Assembly: GCA_017304475.1 (NCBI GenBank)
Contig: JAFKKV010000009.1
Span: 248,001-312,000, forward strand
DNA: 64,000 bases
Reading direction: 5' to 3'
From: Hyphomicrobiales bacterium
GTDB lineage: Bacteria; Pseudomonadota; Alphaproteobacteria; Rhizobiales; Phreatobacteraceae
Below the pieces are notes generated by a model. The model saw nothing but the letters and a program-made list of their open reading frames with translations. It did not search any database and had not been told where the DNA came from. Positions within the stretch are counted from its first letter, which is position 1. Each line of letters opens with the position of its first letter. Shown here one piece after another: positions 7,858-16,585 of the stretch. The translations under genes were made by a program, and so were the position numbers.

Positions 7858-8757
7858 TCAGCCCCACTTCATCTCGCCGGTCGCGACCTTGGACCCGATG
7901 TCGAGGGCGACCCCCATGCCGAGATTGGGGAAGCGGGCTTCCATGGCGGCCTTGAGCGCGGCCGCATTGGCCGCCTTGGCCAGTTCTTCCTCAAAGGCCA
8001 GCAGGTAGGTCTTGGTATGCGTGATGGCCGAGATGTCGGTGGCGGCGTCCGGCGTCATATGACCCGGCACGATAACGGCCGGCTTGCGCGCGGCGATCCG
8101 GTCGAGATTGGCGATCCAGGCGGCGCGCTCGTCCTTGGTCGGCGTGTCGGCCACCCAGACATGCACGCCGGAAAAGATCATGACGCCGCCGAAGACGGCG
8201 CCCAGCGAGGGCACCCAGAGATAGCGGCGGTTGGCGAGACCCTGCGCGGCGACGATCTCGACGGTTTCGCCGTCGACCGTCAGCGAGGGCCCGTCGAAGG
8301 CTTCCGGCAAGGCGATGTCGGCCAGCGTCTGCGGGCCGTTCTCCTTGAGCTGCGGGCCCCAGGTCGCGAGCTTCTTTTCGACATTGCCCTTGATGGCGGC
8401 CAGCGTTTCCGATGCGGCGATGATCCGGGTGCCCGGAAAGGCGTTCAGGACCGGCTTCAGGCTGAAATAATAGTCCGGATCGGACTGGCTGATATAGATG
8501 GCGGCGAGTTTCTTGCCGCTCGCCCTGATCGCCTCGACGAGCGCCCGACCGTCCGGAAAAGTGAAGCCGCCATCGATCAGCAGGGCCTCGGTCGGTCCCT
8601 CGACCAGGACCGGCGCGCGGAAGAAGCCGTTCGGGCCGGCCGGAAAATGCTTCCAGGTGAGTTTCGCGCCGGCGGCATGGCCGAGCCCGGCAGGTGCGAA
8701 CACGGCAGCGGCGCCGCCGGCGATCGTGGTCTTCATGATGTCTCTCCTCGTGATCAT
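7858..8757 (-). CDS. Tat-exported metallo-beta-lactamase-fold protein with degenerate metal site
   Basis: A 299-residue protein. The start giving MITRRDIMKTT is chosen because it supplies a twin-arginine motif followed by a hydrophobic stretch ending in GHAAGA, and GGAGA lies about 6 nt upstream. A later ATG at 8736 has an even stronger AGGAGA, so dual starts are possible. The fold is recognisable from ALLIDGGFTFPDGRAL and the later PGHMTPD. At the usual HxHxDH site the sequence reads SQSDPDY (residues 90-96), which lacks all the expected His ligands. It is the second gene of an operon with the DsbA-like gene. The function is unknown. Confidence 0.82.
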   Translation of the reverse strand: MITRRDIMKTTIAGGAAAVFAPAGLGHAAGAKLTWKHFPAGPNGFFRAPVLVEGPTEALLIDGGFTFPDGRALVEAIRASGKKLAAIYISQSDPDYYFSLKPVLNAFPGTRIIAASETLAAIKGNVEKKLATWGPQLKENGPQTLADIALPEAFDGPSLTVDGETVEIVAAQGLANRRYLWVPSLGAVFGGVMIFSGVHVWVADTPTKDERAAWIANLDRIAARKPAVIVPGHMTPDAATDISAITHTKTYLLAFEEELAKAANAAALKAAMEARFPNLGMGVALDIGSKVATGEMKWG

Positions 8758-8819
8758 GGCTGTCTCCATCGGTGTGATGTCATTGGCCCCGAAGCGGCTC
8801 GGGGCATTGAACGGACCGC

Positions 8820-9452
8820 TCAGGCGGCCCGAAGCTCGCGCGCCAGCGCCTCCGGCCCGGCGAACAGGACGCTGCCGGGCAGCAGCCGGCGGGCCGCGCC
8901 TTCGCCGACCACGAGGGCCGGGACGCCGCTGGCCCCCAGGCCGGACATGTCGGACCGCGCCGCGTCGATCCGGCGGCGATAGGCGCCGAGCAGATCGGCG
9001 TCGGGCGAGCGGACGCGCAGAGACGCCGCTGCAAAACCTGCTTCCGACAGGATCTCGCAGACCACCGCGCGCTCGGCATTGTCGCGGCCCTCGACATAGC
9101 GGGCGTGTTGCAGCGCCTTCAGCGCCGCCAGTTCGCCGGCCGGTTCGGTCAGGGCCACCGCCACGATCCCCAGCGTCGCCGGGGCGGAATCGAACATCCC
9201 GCCGACGGCCCCGAGAACGCGGCTGCGATAGGCCTCCGAGAAGGGCTGTCCGGTCAGACGGGCGATGCGCTGGTCGTTCTGCCACGCATAGGCGGCGAAG
9301 GACGCATCGAGGCTTCGCGCATTCTCGCCGGCAAACAGGCCGGTCGGGGCGAGCTGCAGGGTGATGCCGTCGGTCCGGGCGAGCCGTTCCAGCGCGGGGC
9401 CGGCTCCGTAGCACCAGCCGCACAAGGGATCGAAAAGATAAGTCATCCGCAT
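8820..9452 (-). CDS. DsbA-family thioredoxin-fold protein
   Basis: A 210-residue protein with the redox motif CGWC at residues 11-14, followed by a helical insertion and the cis-Pro loop GVPALVVG near residue 175. The early CxxC and absence of a signal peptide match the cytoplasmic FrnE/DsbA-like group (2-hydroxychromene-2-carboxylate isomerase relatives with a CxxC), rather than periplasmic DsbA. It lies 62 nt upstream of the metallo-beta-lactamase-fold gene and is divergent from a LysR gene, which probably controls both. A second ATG two codons in is an equally good start. Confidence 0.87.
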   Translation of the reverse strand: MRMTYLFDPLCGWCYGAGPALERLARTDGITLQLAPTGLFAGENARSLDASFAAYAWQNDQRIARLTGQPFSEAYRSRVLGAVGGMFDSAPATLGIVAVALTEPAGELAALKALQHARYVEGRDNAERAVVCEILSEAGFAAASLRVRSPDADLLGAYRRRIDAARSDMSGLGASGVPALVVGEGAARRLLPGSVLFAGPEALARELRAA

Positions 9453-9524
9453 GGCCGCGATCTCCTGATGATCTGGCGGTCAGCATGATCCACAGGGATT
9501 GATGGATAAATCGCCTGCAATGTG

Positions 9525-9551
9525 ACAATCTGTATTGTGTTGGCTTACAAT
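9525..9551. promoter_or_regulatory. Candidate LysR operator with ACAAT/ATTGT half-sites
   Basis: In the 113-bp gap between the DsbA-like gene and lysR lie ACAAT (9525-9529), ATTGT (9534-9538) and ACAAT (9547-9551). These give two overlapping inverted repeats, ACAAT-N4-ATTGT and ATTGT-N8-ACAAT. Paired AT-rich dyads directly upstream of a divergent lysR are typical of LysR autoregulatory sites. The right half-site abuts the ribosome-binding site AGGAGAG. Confidence 0.5.
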
Positions 9552-9565
9552 AGGAGAGCCTGACC

Positions 9566-10477
9566 ATGGAACCGGTCAATCTCAACCGGCTCGCCTATTT
9601 CGCGGCGGTGGTCGATGCCGGCTCCTTCACGCGCGCCGCCGAACGGCTCGGCATCACCAAGACCGTCGTCAGCCAGCAGGTGGCGCGGCTGGAGGCCGAA
9701 CTGAAGACGACACTGCTGACGCGAACGACGCGGCGGGTCGAACCCACCGAGGCCGGGCGACTGCTCCACGCACGCACGGTGACGATCCTCCGCGAGGCCG
9801 AAGACGCCTTTGCCGAGATCGCGCGTTCCAATGCCGAGCCGCGGGGCCTGCTGCGGATCGCGGCGACCAACGACCACGGCGCTTCGACCGTCGCGCCGCT
9901 GGCGACCGCGTTCGCGCGGCGCTACCCGGCGTGCCAGGTCGACCTCATCCTGTCCGACGCGCGGACCGATCTCGTCGCCGACCATATCGACCTGTCCATC
10001 CGGGTCGGCTGGCTCGATGATTCCAGTCTTCAGGCGCGGCGCATCGGGACGTTCCGGCAATTTCTCGTAGCGAGCCCGGAATTCGCCATGACGCTGGCCG
10101 TCCGCGAACCCGAGGATCTGGCCGAACTGCCGTTCATCGCCAATGGGGCGCTCCGCGAGCCGCTTATCTGGAACTTCGCCAGGGGCGACTTCGACCGCCG
10201 CACGGTCCGCATGCGCCAGGCGCTGGCCATCAATACGACGCCCGCCGTGCTGGCGGCGACGCTTGCCGGTGGCGGCCTCTCGGTCTTGCCGAGCTACCTG
10301 GCCACCGAACTCATCGAGGCCGGCCGGCTCGTGACGATCCTGCCCGACTGGTCATTGCCGGCAGGCGGCATTCACGTCGTCTACCCGACCGCGCGCTTCC
10401 GCCCGCCCAAGGTCACCGCCTTCGTCGCCATGCTGGTCGCGAGCATGCGGCAAGCCGCGTCTTCAAAGGAAAAATGA
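9566..10477 (+). CDS. LysR-family transcriptional regulator
   Basis: A 303-residue LysR regulator. The N-terminal helix-turn-helix is SFTRAAERLGITKTVVSQQV, the RTTRRVEPTEAGR linker follows, and the C-terminal periplasmic-binding-like effector domain begins near LLRIAATNDHG. The ATG at 9566 has AGGAGAG about 7 nt upstream. It is divergent from the DsbA-like/metallo-beta-lactamase-fold operon and has a matching dyad in the shared promoter region. A redox-related inducer is conceivable but not shown by the sequence. Confidence 0.93.
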   Translation: MEPVNLNRLAYFAAVVDAGSFTRAAERLGITKTVVSQQVARLEAELKTTLLTRTTRRVEPTEAGRLLHARTVTILREAEDAFAEIARSNAEPRGLLRIAATNDHGASTVAPLATAFARRYPACQVDLILSDARTDLVADHIDLSIRVGWLDDSSLQARRIGTFRQFLVASPEFAMTLAVREPEDLAELPFIANGALREPLIWNFARGDFDRRTVRMRQALAINTTPAVLAATLAGGGLSVLPSYLATELIEAGRLVTILPDWSLPAGGIHVVYPTARFRPPKVTAFVAMLVASMRQAASSKEK

Positions 10478-10551
10478 CGGGGGGCGTCCGGGACGCCGCG
10501 CCGACCGAATCGAACGCGGAGCCAGCGGGCGCCGGGCCGGAGCACTCCCCG

Positions 10552-11682
10552 TCACGTCCGCTCGACGATGGACAGGCCCGCGACGCGATCGATCAGATAG
10601 ACCAGCCCGCGATCATCCTGGAACACGTCATTGCTGGAGACGCGGCTCTCGCCGGCGGCGGGGTCGGGAATGTAATGCGCGGTCTCGCGCGGCCGCATGG
10701 GATCGGAGAAATCCATGAACCGGAGGCCCTGCGCGAACCATGCAACGGGAACCTCGGTGCCGCGGATGACTTCGACCGGCTGGTGGCAGCCGGTCATTTC
10801 CGGATTGCGCCTGCCGTGAACGCCTTCGACCTGGAACGTCGCGACGGGAACCGGGCGGGTTTCGTCGGTCGCGTCGAGGATCCAGATGAAGGCGGCGAGT
10901 TCGGGCGCCATTTCGGGGTCGATCGGGTTCACGTCCTCATCCGCGACGATGAGATAGCGCCGCCCGTTGATCGCGAAGGGCACCGGAACGATGGAATGGG
11001 TCGGCCATGGGAAAGGCGGGCTCCAGTCGAAGCCGGAAATCTGGCGCGGCCGGCTCATGTCGCCAATATCGAGAATGACGCCGCCGCCATGCCAGTAGCT
11101 GACATAGAGCCGGTCGCCGCTGCGGATGGCATGGTGGCAGCGATGCTGGCGGCCCGGCCATGACGGCTGCTCGCCACCGGCGGTCCACTGGCCCGGCATC
11201 CACCAGCGGCCGACCTCGCGGGGCCTGGCCGGGTCGGCCAGGTCGAGGATCATCACGATATTGCCGAGATAGCCCTCGATCTCCGGCGAGATGAAGGCGT
11301 AGCGCCCGTCGAAGGTGAAGCGGTGCACGCCGCTGCCCTCGCAGGTCCAGCGCGTGATCTCCTTCGGGTTCCCCGGATTGCTGATGTCATAGATGCCGAG
11401 CCCGCCGCGCAGACCCTCCGCCGCCGCGATCTCGCGCGAGACGATCTCGTGATTGACCAGCATGATGCCGTTCGCCGCCTGCACCTTGTGCGAATGCAGC
11501 CCTTTCGGCACCTCCAAATGGGCGATCTTCCTGGGGCGGGCGGGATCGCTCAGGTCGATGATCGATGTGCCGCTCGGGGCACGCATATGCCCGATATAAC
11601 CGAACGATCCGTCGACGACGATCTGACCGCCGCCGGGGCAGTCGAGATGCGCGATCTCGCGCACGCCTTTGCAGATGGCCAC
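10552..11682 (-). CDS. LVIVD-repeat beta-propeller protein
   Basis: A 376-residue protein containing repeated units with a central (I/L)xDLSDPARPR-type signature: SIIDLSDPARPRKIAHL, GIYDISNPGNPKEITRW, MILDLADPARPREVGRW, VILDIGDMSRPRQISGF and MDFSDPMRPRETAHY. These are LVIVD-type propeller blades. The GTG start at 11682 is chosen because GGAG lies 7 nt upstream and it places the gene 19 nt after the CMD stop; an in-frame ATG at 11775 would overlap that gene heavily. There is no signal peptide at this start, so a cytoplasmic location is inferred. No catalytic residues can be assigned. Operon partner: the upstream CMD gene. Confidence 0.85.
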   Translation of the reverse strand: MAICKGVREIAHLDCPGGGQIVVDGSFGYIGHMRAPSGTSIIDLSDPARPRKIAHLEVPKGLHSHKVQAANGIMLVNHEIVSREIAAAEGLRGGLGIYDISNPGNPKEITRWTCEGSGVHRFTFDGRYAFISPEIEGYLGNIVMILDLADPARPREVGRWWMPGQWTAGGEQPSWPGRQHRCHHAIRSGDRLYVSYWHGGGVILDIGDMSRPRQISGFDWSPPFPWPTHSIVPVPFAINGRRYLIVADEDVNPIDPEMAPELAAFIWILDATDETRPVPVATFQVEGVHGRRNPEMTGCHQPVEVIRGTEVPVAWFAQGLRFMDFSDPMRPRETAHYIPDPAAGESRVSSNDVFQDDRGLVYLIDRVAGLSIVERT

Positions 11683-11701
11683 CTTCTTGCTCCGATCAGG
11701 A

Positions 11702-12088
11702 TTATTTTTTGTCGTTCGCCGCGAACACGTCGCGGCACGCGGCGACGCCGTTGATGGCCGCGGCGACCCCGACATAGGGGACGAGCTGCATCATGATCTC
11801 GACGAGCTCTTCGCGCGTGACGCCGCATCGGAGCGCGCCGCCGATATGGGTGCGCAGCTGCGGAGCCGCCGTGCCGAGCGTCGCCAGCGCCGCGACGGCG
11901 ACGATCTGCCGGGTCCGGGAATCGAGCACGGGCGATTGATAGATCTCCCCGTAGATCGTCTCGAGCACATAGGTCGCGAGCTGCGGCGCGATATCGCCCA
12001 GGGACTGTTCGACCTGCTCAGGGCTTTGCCCGAGGATCTCGCCGATCTTCCGTGCGCCACGCTCACGGCGATGAGTGTCGGTGTCCAT
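11702..12088 (-). CDS. Carboxymuconolactone decarboxylase (CMD) family protein
   Basis: A 128-residue all-helical CMD-family protein. The family core reads SRTRQIVAVAALATLGTAAPQLRTHIGGALRCGVTREE split across residues about 60-100, followed by EIMMQLVPYVGVAAAINGV. No AhpD-type CxxC is present, so peroxidase activity is unlikely. True PcaC acts in the beta-ketoadipate pathway, but many paralogues have unrelated roles. The start at MDTDTHRRE is preferred (CAGGA about 9 nt upstream). It is co-directional with the LVIVD gene 19 nt downstream and divergent from a Bug receptor and hydrolase pair. A second CMD gene lies at about 20.7 kb. Confidence 0.9.
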   Translation of the reverse strand: MDTDTHRRERGARKIGEILGQSPEQVEQSLGDIAPQLATYVLETIYGEIYQSPVLDSRTRQIVAVAALATLGTAAPQLRTHIGGALRCGVTREELVEIMMQLVPYVGVAAAINGVAACRDVFAANDKK

Positions 12089-12274
12089 GGGATCGGTCCT
12101 GCTCGAGGGGCGCGTCACACCTTCTATAGGCAAGCCCCGGCAAGGCCGATGTCACAGCGCCGTGTGACAGACGCGCCCCGGCCGCCGGATAGGATGGGAC
12201 GAAGTGGCGAACCGTGTCGTGAGATCCTCGATCGTCTCGCGGGCAAGAAGAAGTCGCCGCGGAGGAAATCGTCG

Positions 12275-13279
12275 ATGGAGGACATGCCCATGGCCCCCGC
12301 CAAGCGTTTCGGCCGCCTTCCCGTCCTGGCGGCGCTTGCTCTCGCCGGGCTTCTGCCCTGCCTGTCGCCCTCGCACGCATCCGCGCAAGGCTCTCCGACG
12401 GGCCCGATCCGGATGAGCGTCGGCTTCGGCCCCGGTTCGACCGCCGACATTCTGGCGCGGCTGGTGGGCGCGCATATGGCGACCCAACTCGGCCAGCCGG
12501 TGGTGGTGGAAAACCGCCCGGGCAATAGCAGCATGCTGGCCGCCGAGGCAGTCGCCCGTGCGCCGAAGGACGGGCAGACCCTGTTCATGGGGACGGTCGC
12601 CAATGTTCTCAACCCGTTGCGCATGCGCTCGCCGTTCAATCTGGTGAAGGACATGGAGCCGATCGCGCTGCTGGGCGTCAGCCCGCAGGTGCTGGTCGTC
12701 CATCCCTCGGTGCCGGCGAGGACCGTGCAGGAACTGATGGCGCTGGCGCGGGCAAAACCCGAGACGCTGACATTCGGCACGTCCGGCCTCGGCACCGCCA
12801 GCGATCTCGCCGCGCAATTGTTCAACACCAAGGCCGGGACCAAGGTCCTCACCGTGCAGTACCAGGGCGGCGCCAGCCAGGGCGTCACCGACCTGCTGAC
12901 CGGCCGCATCACCGCGATGTTCAATGTCGCGGTCGTGCTCGCGCCTTATGCCAATGCGGGGCAGCTCGCCCCCCTGGCCGTGGGCCAGCCGCGGCGCACG
13001 GCCATCATGCCGCAGGTGCCGACCATGGACGAGCAGGGCGTTTCCGGTTTCGATGTCGGCGTCTGGGTCGGGCTGTTCGCCCCGGCCGGAACGCCGCCGG
13101 CGGCCGTCGAGCGGCTGGCGCGCGCGGCGAACGACGCGCTCCAGTCGGACGCCGTGAAGGCGGCGATGGCGATACAGGGAATGGACGCGGTGGGCGCGGG
13201 TCCGGCGGAATTTCGCGCCTTCATCGTTTCCGATACCGAAAAATGGCGATTGATCATCGAGGCCGCCGATCAGAGGTGA
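12275..13279 (+). CDS. Bug-family periplasmic substrate-binding protein (TTT receptor)
   Basis: A 334-residue secreted receptor. The N-terminal signal peptide ends near SHASAQG; mature landmarks are MSVGFGPGSTADILARLV, VVVENRPGNSSMLAAEAVA, LTFGTSGLGTASDLAAQLF, VQYQGGASQGVTDLLTGRI and GLFAPAGTPPAAVERL. These define the TctC/Bug family, which usually bind carboxylates or aromatic acids. The ATG at 12275 has GGAGGA 8 nt upstream. No TctA or TctB membrane genes are nearby, the common situation for orphan Bug proteins. The alpha/beta hydrolase gene follows with a TGATG overlap, suggesting that the two act on one substrate. Confidence 0.92.
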   Translation: MEDMPMAPAKRFGRLPVLAALALAGLLPCLSPSHASAQGSPTGPIRMSVGFGPGSTADILARLVGAHMATQLGQPVVVENRPGNSSMLAAEAVARAPKDGQTLFMGTVANVLNPLRMRSPFNLVKDMEPIALLGVSPQVLVVHPSVPARTVQELMALARAKPETLTFGTSGLGTASDLAAQLFNTKAGTKVLTVQYQGGASQGVTDLLTGRITAMFNVAVVLAPYANAGQLAPLAVGQPRRTAIMPQVPTMDEQGVSGFDVGVWVGLFAPAGTPPAAVERLARAANDALQSDAVKAAMAIQGMDAVGAGPAEFRAFIVSDTEKWRLIIEAADQR

Positions 13280-14067
13280 TGCGACACATGCCGAAGGAAA
13301 TCCCCTGGTGCAAAACGATCGGCGCGGGGTCCGATCATGTCATGGCGCTGCACGGCTGGTTCGGCGATCACCGCGCCTATGAGTCGCTGTTCGACATCCT
13401 CGACACCGACCGGTTCACCTACGTTTTCCCCGATATCCGCGGCTACGGCCGGTCACGCGACATCGCCGGCGACTACGCGATCGGCGAGGTCGCGCGCGAC
13501 GCCCTGGCGCTGGCGGATCATCTCGGCTGGGACGCGTTCCATATCATCGGCCATTCGATGGGCGGGAAAGCCGCGCAGAAGGTCGCCATCGACGGCGGCG
13601 GGCGCATCAAATCGGCCGTCGCGCTGACGCCGGTGCCGGCGCCGGCCATGCCGGTCGATGAGGCCACATTCGGCTTCTTCTCGGGCGTCTGCCGCAGCGA
13701 CGAGACGGCGCTGGCGCTGATCGGGGACTCCGTGGGGCAGCGGCTCACCGCGACCTGGATGAAGCGCCTGCTCGCCGGCGCCCGCGAGACGGCGCGGCCC
13801 GAGGCCTTCGAGGCCTATATGCGGTCCTTCATCCGCGACGATCTGTCGGCGGGATCGGCGGGCGTCACCTGTCCCATGCTCGTGCTGGCGGGCGAGCACG
13901 ACAACGGCGTGCGCAAGGAGATGGTCGCGGAGGTCTTCCCGCAACTGTTCCCGAACGCCCGGCTGACGGTCGAGATTCTCGCCAATGCCGGGCATTATCC
14001 GATGGATGAGATCCCGGTCTATCTGGTCACGCGGATCGAGCAATTCCTGACGGCCGCGTCCGCTTGA
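13279..14067 (+). CDS. Alpha/beta hydrolase
   Basis: A 262-residue hydrolase with the oxyanion region ALHGWFGD, nucleophile elbow GHSMGG (S93), late acid in VLAGEHDNGV and catalytic His in NAGHYPMDE. The ATG at 13279 overlaps the TGA of the Bug receptor (TGATG), implying coupled translation; a second ATG 9 nt on (MPKEIP) is possible. Its length and motifs fit enol-lactone hydrolase/PcaD-like and general esterase members. The adjacent CMD-family gene on the other strand makes a link to lactone or aromatic-acid breakdown attractive but unproven. Confidence 0.9.
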   Translation: MRHMPKEIPWCKTIGAGSDHVMALHGWFGDHRAYESLFDILDTDRFTYVFPDIRGYGRSRDIAGDYAIGEVARDALALADHLGWDAFHIIGHSMGGKAAQKVAIDGGGRIKSAVALTPVPAPAMPVDEATFGFFSGVCRSDETALALIGDSVGQRLTATWMKRLLAGARETARPEAFEAYMRSFIRDDLSAGSAGVTCPMLVLAGEHDNGVRKEMVAEVFPQLFPNARLTVEILANAGHYPMDEIPVYLVTRIEQFLTAASA

Positions 14068-14133
14068 GCGCGGCGATCGATCGTCATGGCGGCCGGTACC
14101 GGGGCGACGGGCCCGTTCCCGGCGCCACCGCCC

Positions 14134-15099
14134 TCAGATCCGCTCAAGCCCGGCCTTCTCGACGACACCCTGCCACCGCGCGATTTCGGCCGCGACGAAG
14201 GCTTTCATGCCGTCAGGCGTCGAGCCTTCCGGTTTCACGCCGAGGAAGCCGAGCTGCTCCTTGACCTTGTCGGACTGAAGGGCCGCGCCGATCGCCGCGT
14301 TGAGCTTGGCGATGACGGCCGGCGGCGTTGCGGCGGGCGCGGCGATTCCGATCCACGACGGCACCTGGAAGCCGGGCAGCGTGCCGGCGACCGGCGGCAC
14401 TTCGGGCAAGGCCGGCCAGGCTTGCGGGCTCGTCACGCCGAGCCCGCGAATGGTCCCGGCGCGAATGGCCGCGCCGGTCACGGTGATCGTATCGACGACG
14501 AGGTCGATCCGGCCCGAAATCAGGTCGGAGAGCGGCTGCATGCCGCCGCGATAGGGCACATGCGTCAGCTTGACGCCGGCGGTGCCTGCGAAGAGCTCGC
14601 CGGTGAGGTGCTGCGTCGAGCCGAAGCCGACCGAGGAAAAGGTGAGCTTGCCGGGCTCCTGGCGGGCGGCCGCGACGACGTCGGCGATGGATTTGAGAGG
14701 GCTTTCGGCGCGTGTCGCGATGAGGAAGGGAAAGGTCGCCACCAGCGAGGCGAAGGCGAAATCGTCGACCGGCTTGAAGCGCAGGGTCTTGTACAGCGCC
14801 GCCGAGACGGCATGGCCGCCGGTCAACAGGATGATCGTATGGCCGTCGGGCTGGGCGCGCGTCACCTGCTCGGAGGCGAGATTGCCGCCGGCGCCGGGCT
14901 TCGCCTCGACCACGACCTGTTCGCCGAGTTCTCCCGTCAGGGCGTTGGCCATCACGCGGGAAATGGAATCGGCATTGCCGCCGGCGCCGAAGCCGTGGAC
15001 CAGCATGAGCGGCCGGGAGGGCCACGCCTGAGCCGCGGCGGTGCGCGGCGCAAGGGCGGAGGAGAGGATGGCGGCAACGGCCAGGCGACGGGTGGGCAT
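14134..15099 (-). CDS. Bug-family periplasmic substrate-binding protein (TTT receptor)
   Basis: A 321-residue receptor with a signal peptide (MPTRRLAVAAILSSALAPRT, cleavage near AAAQA). Family motifs are LVHGFGAGGNADSISRVMA, VVVEAKPGAGGNLASEQV, LTFSSVGFGSTQHLTGELF, VPYRGGMQPLSDLISGRID and IGIAAPAATPPAV. AGGA lies 8 nt before the ATG. It is the last gene of the minus-strand fahA-SDR-hmgA cluster, 104 nt after hmgA, so it may bind a homogentisate precursor or another aromatic acid in the periplasm. No membrane components are adjacent. The two Bug genes in the window are divergent in sequence and not a recent duplication. Confidence 0.92.
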   Translation of the reverse strand: MPTRRLAVAAILSSALAPRTAAAQAWPSRPLMLVHGFGAGGNADSISRVMANALTGELGEQVVVEAKPGAGGNLASEQVTRAQPDGHTIILLTGGHAVSAALYKTLRFKPVDDFAFASLVATFPFLIATRAESPLKSIADVVAAARQEPGKLTFSSVGFGSTQHLTGELFAGTAGVKLTHVPYRGGMQPLSDLISGRIDLVVDTITVTGAAIRAGTIRGLGVTSPQAWPALPEVPPVAGTLPGFQVPSWIGIAAPAATPPAVIAKLNAAIGAALQSDKVKEQLGFLGVKPEGSTPDGMKAFVAAEIARWQGVVEKAGLERI

Positions 15100-15203
15100 T
15101 GTGGATTCCTTGGCTTCTCAGGTGTCGCGGAGGCTGTTCGGCATGGTTGGCGGCGACGCGTCGGGCGCCCCCATCGGTTTGGATCGGCCCTGCCGGCCGG
15201 GGA

Positions 15204-16553
15204 TCAGGCCGGCGCGAATTTCCGGTCGATCGTATCCCAGCAGTCCGGATAGGCGCCGTCCATCAGGTCGAGGCTGGAGGCATAGGCCGTCGGGCTGAGG
15301 GGAAAGCGCGTTTCGAACATGAAGGCCATGGTGCCGGACAGCTTTTCCGGATGCAGCGGCTTGTTCGACGCCTTCTCGAACGCCTCGGCGTCGGGCCCAT
15401 GGGCGATCAGCGCATTGTGCAGGCTCATGCCGCCGGGCACGAAGCCGCCGGGCTTGGCGTCATAGATGCCGTAAATGAGGCCCATGAACTCGCTCATGAC
15501 GTTCATGTGGTACCAGGGCGGCCGGAACGAGTTCTCCATCACGATCCAGCGCTCGGGGAAGATGACGAAGTCGACATTGGCCGTGCCCGGCGTGTCGGAG
15601 GCCGAGGTCAGCACCGTGTAGATCGAGGGATCGGGATGGTCGAACAGGATCGACCCGACCGGCGAGAAGCGCCTGAGGTCGTATTTCACCGGCGCGAAAT
15701 TGCCGTGCCAGGCGACCACGTCGAGCGGCGATTGCGGCAGGTCCGTCACGTAGAGCTTGCCGAGCGACTTCACGAACAGCCGGCAGGGCGTCTCCTTCTC
15801 CTCAAAGGCGGCGACGGGCGCGAGGAAATCACGCGGATTGGCCAGGCAATTGGCGCCGATGGGGCCGCGTTCGGGCAAAGTGAGGTAGGAGCCGTAATTC
15901 TCGCAGACATAGCCGCGCGCCGGGCCGTTGGGCAGGTCGACCTTGAATTTCATGCCCTTGGGCACGATCACGATCTCGCCCGGCCCGGCATCGAGAACGC
16001 CGCATTCGGTGAAGACGCGGATCAGGTTCTCCTGCGGCACCAGCAGCATCTCGCCATCGGCATTGTAGACATAGTCGTCGGCCATGGACCGGTTGGCGAC
16101 ATAGACGTGGCTCGCCATGCCGGCCTGCATATAGACGTCCCCGCCCATGCAGATGGTGCGCAGGCCGGAGAGAAAGGTGCAGGGCTCGGAGGGGATCGCC
16201 ACCGGGTGCCAGCGCATCTGGGCGATCGGCAAGGTGCTCTCGTCGCGGCACGGGGCGGTGCGGATCAGTCCGTGGTCGACCTGGCGGAAGCCGCGGCCGT
16301 GCTTCACCGAGGGCCTGATCCGGTAGAACCAGGTGCGCTTGTTGGCGTGGCGCGGCGCGGTGAAGGCGGAGCCGGAGAGCTGCTCGGCATAAAGCCCCTG
16401 CGGCGCCTTCTGCGGCGAGTTGCGCATGATCGGCAGCGCGCCGGGGACGGCCTCCGTCGCGAAGGAATTCTCGAAACCCGTCATATAGGCGACGGATCCG
16501 TCGCGCGGCGACAGCACGGCTTCGCCATGGGCGATCGCGGTGTGGGCGTTCAT
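15204..16553 (-). CDS. hmgA: Homogentisate 1,2-dioxygenase
   Basis: A 449-residue enzyme that opens the homogentisate ring to maleylacetoacetate, a step of tyrosine and phenylalanine catabolism. The length is right for the family. The iron ligands can be placed by a constant offset of 14 from the human enzyme: H349 (WYHMN), E355 (SEFMG) and H385 (IAHGPD). Other family motifs are [29 protein letters not shown] and YVCENYG. GGGAGA precedes the ATG by about 9 nt. It lies 32 nt downstream of an SDR gene, which follows fahA. No maiA (maleylacetoacetate isomerase) is in the cluster. Confidence 0.97.
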   Translation of the reverse strand: MNAHTAIAHGEAVLSPRDGSVAYMTGFENSFATEAVPGALPIMRNSPQKAPQGLYAEQLSGSAFTAPRHANKRTWFYRIRPSVKHGRGFRQVDHGLIRTAPCRDESTLPIAQMRWHPVAIPSEPCTFLSGLRTICMGGDVYMQAGMASHVYVANRSMADDYVYNADGEMLLVPQENLIRVFTECGVLDAGPGEIVIVPKGMKFKVDLPNGPARGYVCENYGSYLTLPERGPIGANCLANPRDFLAPVAAFEEKETPCRLFVKSLGKLYVTDLPQSPLDVVAWHGNFAPVKYDLRRFSPVGSILFDHPDPSIYTVLTSASDTPGTANVDFVIFPERWIVMENSFRPPWYHMNVMSEFMGLIYGIYDAKPGGFVPGGMSLHNALIAHGPDAEAFEKASNKPLHPEKLSGTMAFMFETRFPLSPTAYASSLDLMDGAYPDCWDTIDRKFAPA

Positions 16554-16585
16554 GGCTCGGTTCTCCCTTGCAGGAAACAGGAGGC

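Noticed and set aside
8820..9452. 2-Hydroxychromene-2-carboxylate isomerase instead of DsbA-like protein
   Set aside because: The CGWC redox motif is intact, while isomerases usually have Ser in place of the first Cys. A DsbA/FrnE-type call is safer.
7858..9585. A single 575-codon protein joining the DsbA-like and metallo-beta-lactamase regions
   Set aside because: The DsbA-like gene is in a different frame over 8820-9452 and has its own CGWC motif. The MBL-fold gene starts at 8757 with a signal peptide and ribosome-binding site, so the long frame is a chance read-through.
10483..10497. Inverted repeat GGCGTCC-G-GGACGCC between lysR and the LVIVD gene
   Set aside because: The one-base centre forces a shorter stem and there is no T-run. 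It may be a weak transcript end but is not strong enough to list.
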